From contig JAMCZZ010000024.1 in NCBI GenBank assembly GCA_023484645.1, positions 1 through 5,500 of the forward strand: a stretch of 5,500 nt of DNA, given 5' to 3'. The DNA is from Patescibacteria group bacterium. Its GTDB lineage: Bacteria > Patescibacteria > UBA1384 > XYA2-FULL-43-10 > 1-14-0-10-43-13. Positions 5,497 through 5,500 of this stretch are shown here, one piece after another. The notes under the pieces are model-generated. The model made no database searches, was not told where the DNA came from, and saw only the letters and a list, made by a program, of their open reading frames with translations. Numbering within the stretch: the stretch's first letter is position 1; every line of letters begins with the position of its first letter. The position numbers and the translations under genes are program-made.

Positions 5497-5500
5497 GTAT

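Noticed and set aside
1..5500. Recoded TGA (glycine) as in some candidate phyla
   Set aside because: All reading frames match family lengths and end on TAA or TAG in the standard code, and none needs an in-frame TGA.
1..5500. CRISPR array, tRNA, rRNA or transposase
   Set aside because: No regularly spaced repeats, cloverleaf-like segment or transposase motif was seen on either strand.

Overview
The window holds the 5' half of a division and cell wall (dcw) cluster, all on the minus strand, in an AT-rich bacterial genome. In transcription order (right to left) it carries mraZ, an ftsL-like membrane/coiled-coil gene, a class B penicillin-binding protein (ftsI type), murF and mraY. The compact MurF without the usual N-terminal substrate domain, the NETDGLDGLAGG form of the MraY loop motif, and the lack of rsmH and murE all point to a Candidate Phyla Radiation (Patescibacteria)-like or similarly streamlined organism. 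That is inference from family features; no phylogenetic marker is present. The standard genetic code fits: the ORFs end in TAA or TAG and glycine is written with GGN codons.

Layout from right to left. At 5428-5500 is a good sigma70-type promoter with an inverted repeat over its -35 box, just upstream of mraZ (4996-5427). Next is a gap of about 425 bp (4570-4995) where rsmH would normally lie. It contains only AT-rich micro-repeats and a G+C-richer pair of hairpins. The ftsL-like gene (GTG start at 4569) follows, then ftsI (2445-4187), murF (1093-2358) and the start of mraY at 1054. Gaps from ftsL onward are 43, 86 and 38 bp, consistent with one operon.

The left end is abnormal. mraY is cut into two opposite-strand pieces. 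The N-terminal part is on minus (real sequence 1054 to 539) and the C-terminal part is on plus (1-546). Both carry the same 126 bp, as a perfect inverted repeat (1-126 against 539-664) around a 412-bp loop. Joined in silico, the halves give an in-frame MraY of 311 residues that stops right after the conserved HHHFE..GWPE motif and lacks the usual last helix. The simplest reading is a fold-back (chimeric or assembly) junction at about 538/539, not biology.

Functionally, MurF completes the UDP-MurNAc-pentapeptide, MraY moves phospho-MurNAc-pentapeptide to undecaprenyl phosphate, and the FtsI-type transpeptidase cross-links septal wall, presumably held in the divisome by the FtsL-like protein. 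MraZ is the expected transcriptional regulator of the cluster. I saw no novel defence, mobile or RNA system. The points most worth a second look are the fold-back in mraY, the missing rsmH with its structured gap, and the operator-like palindrome at the mraZ promoter.
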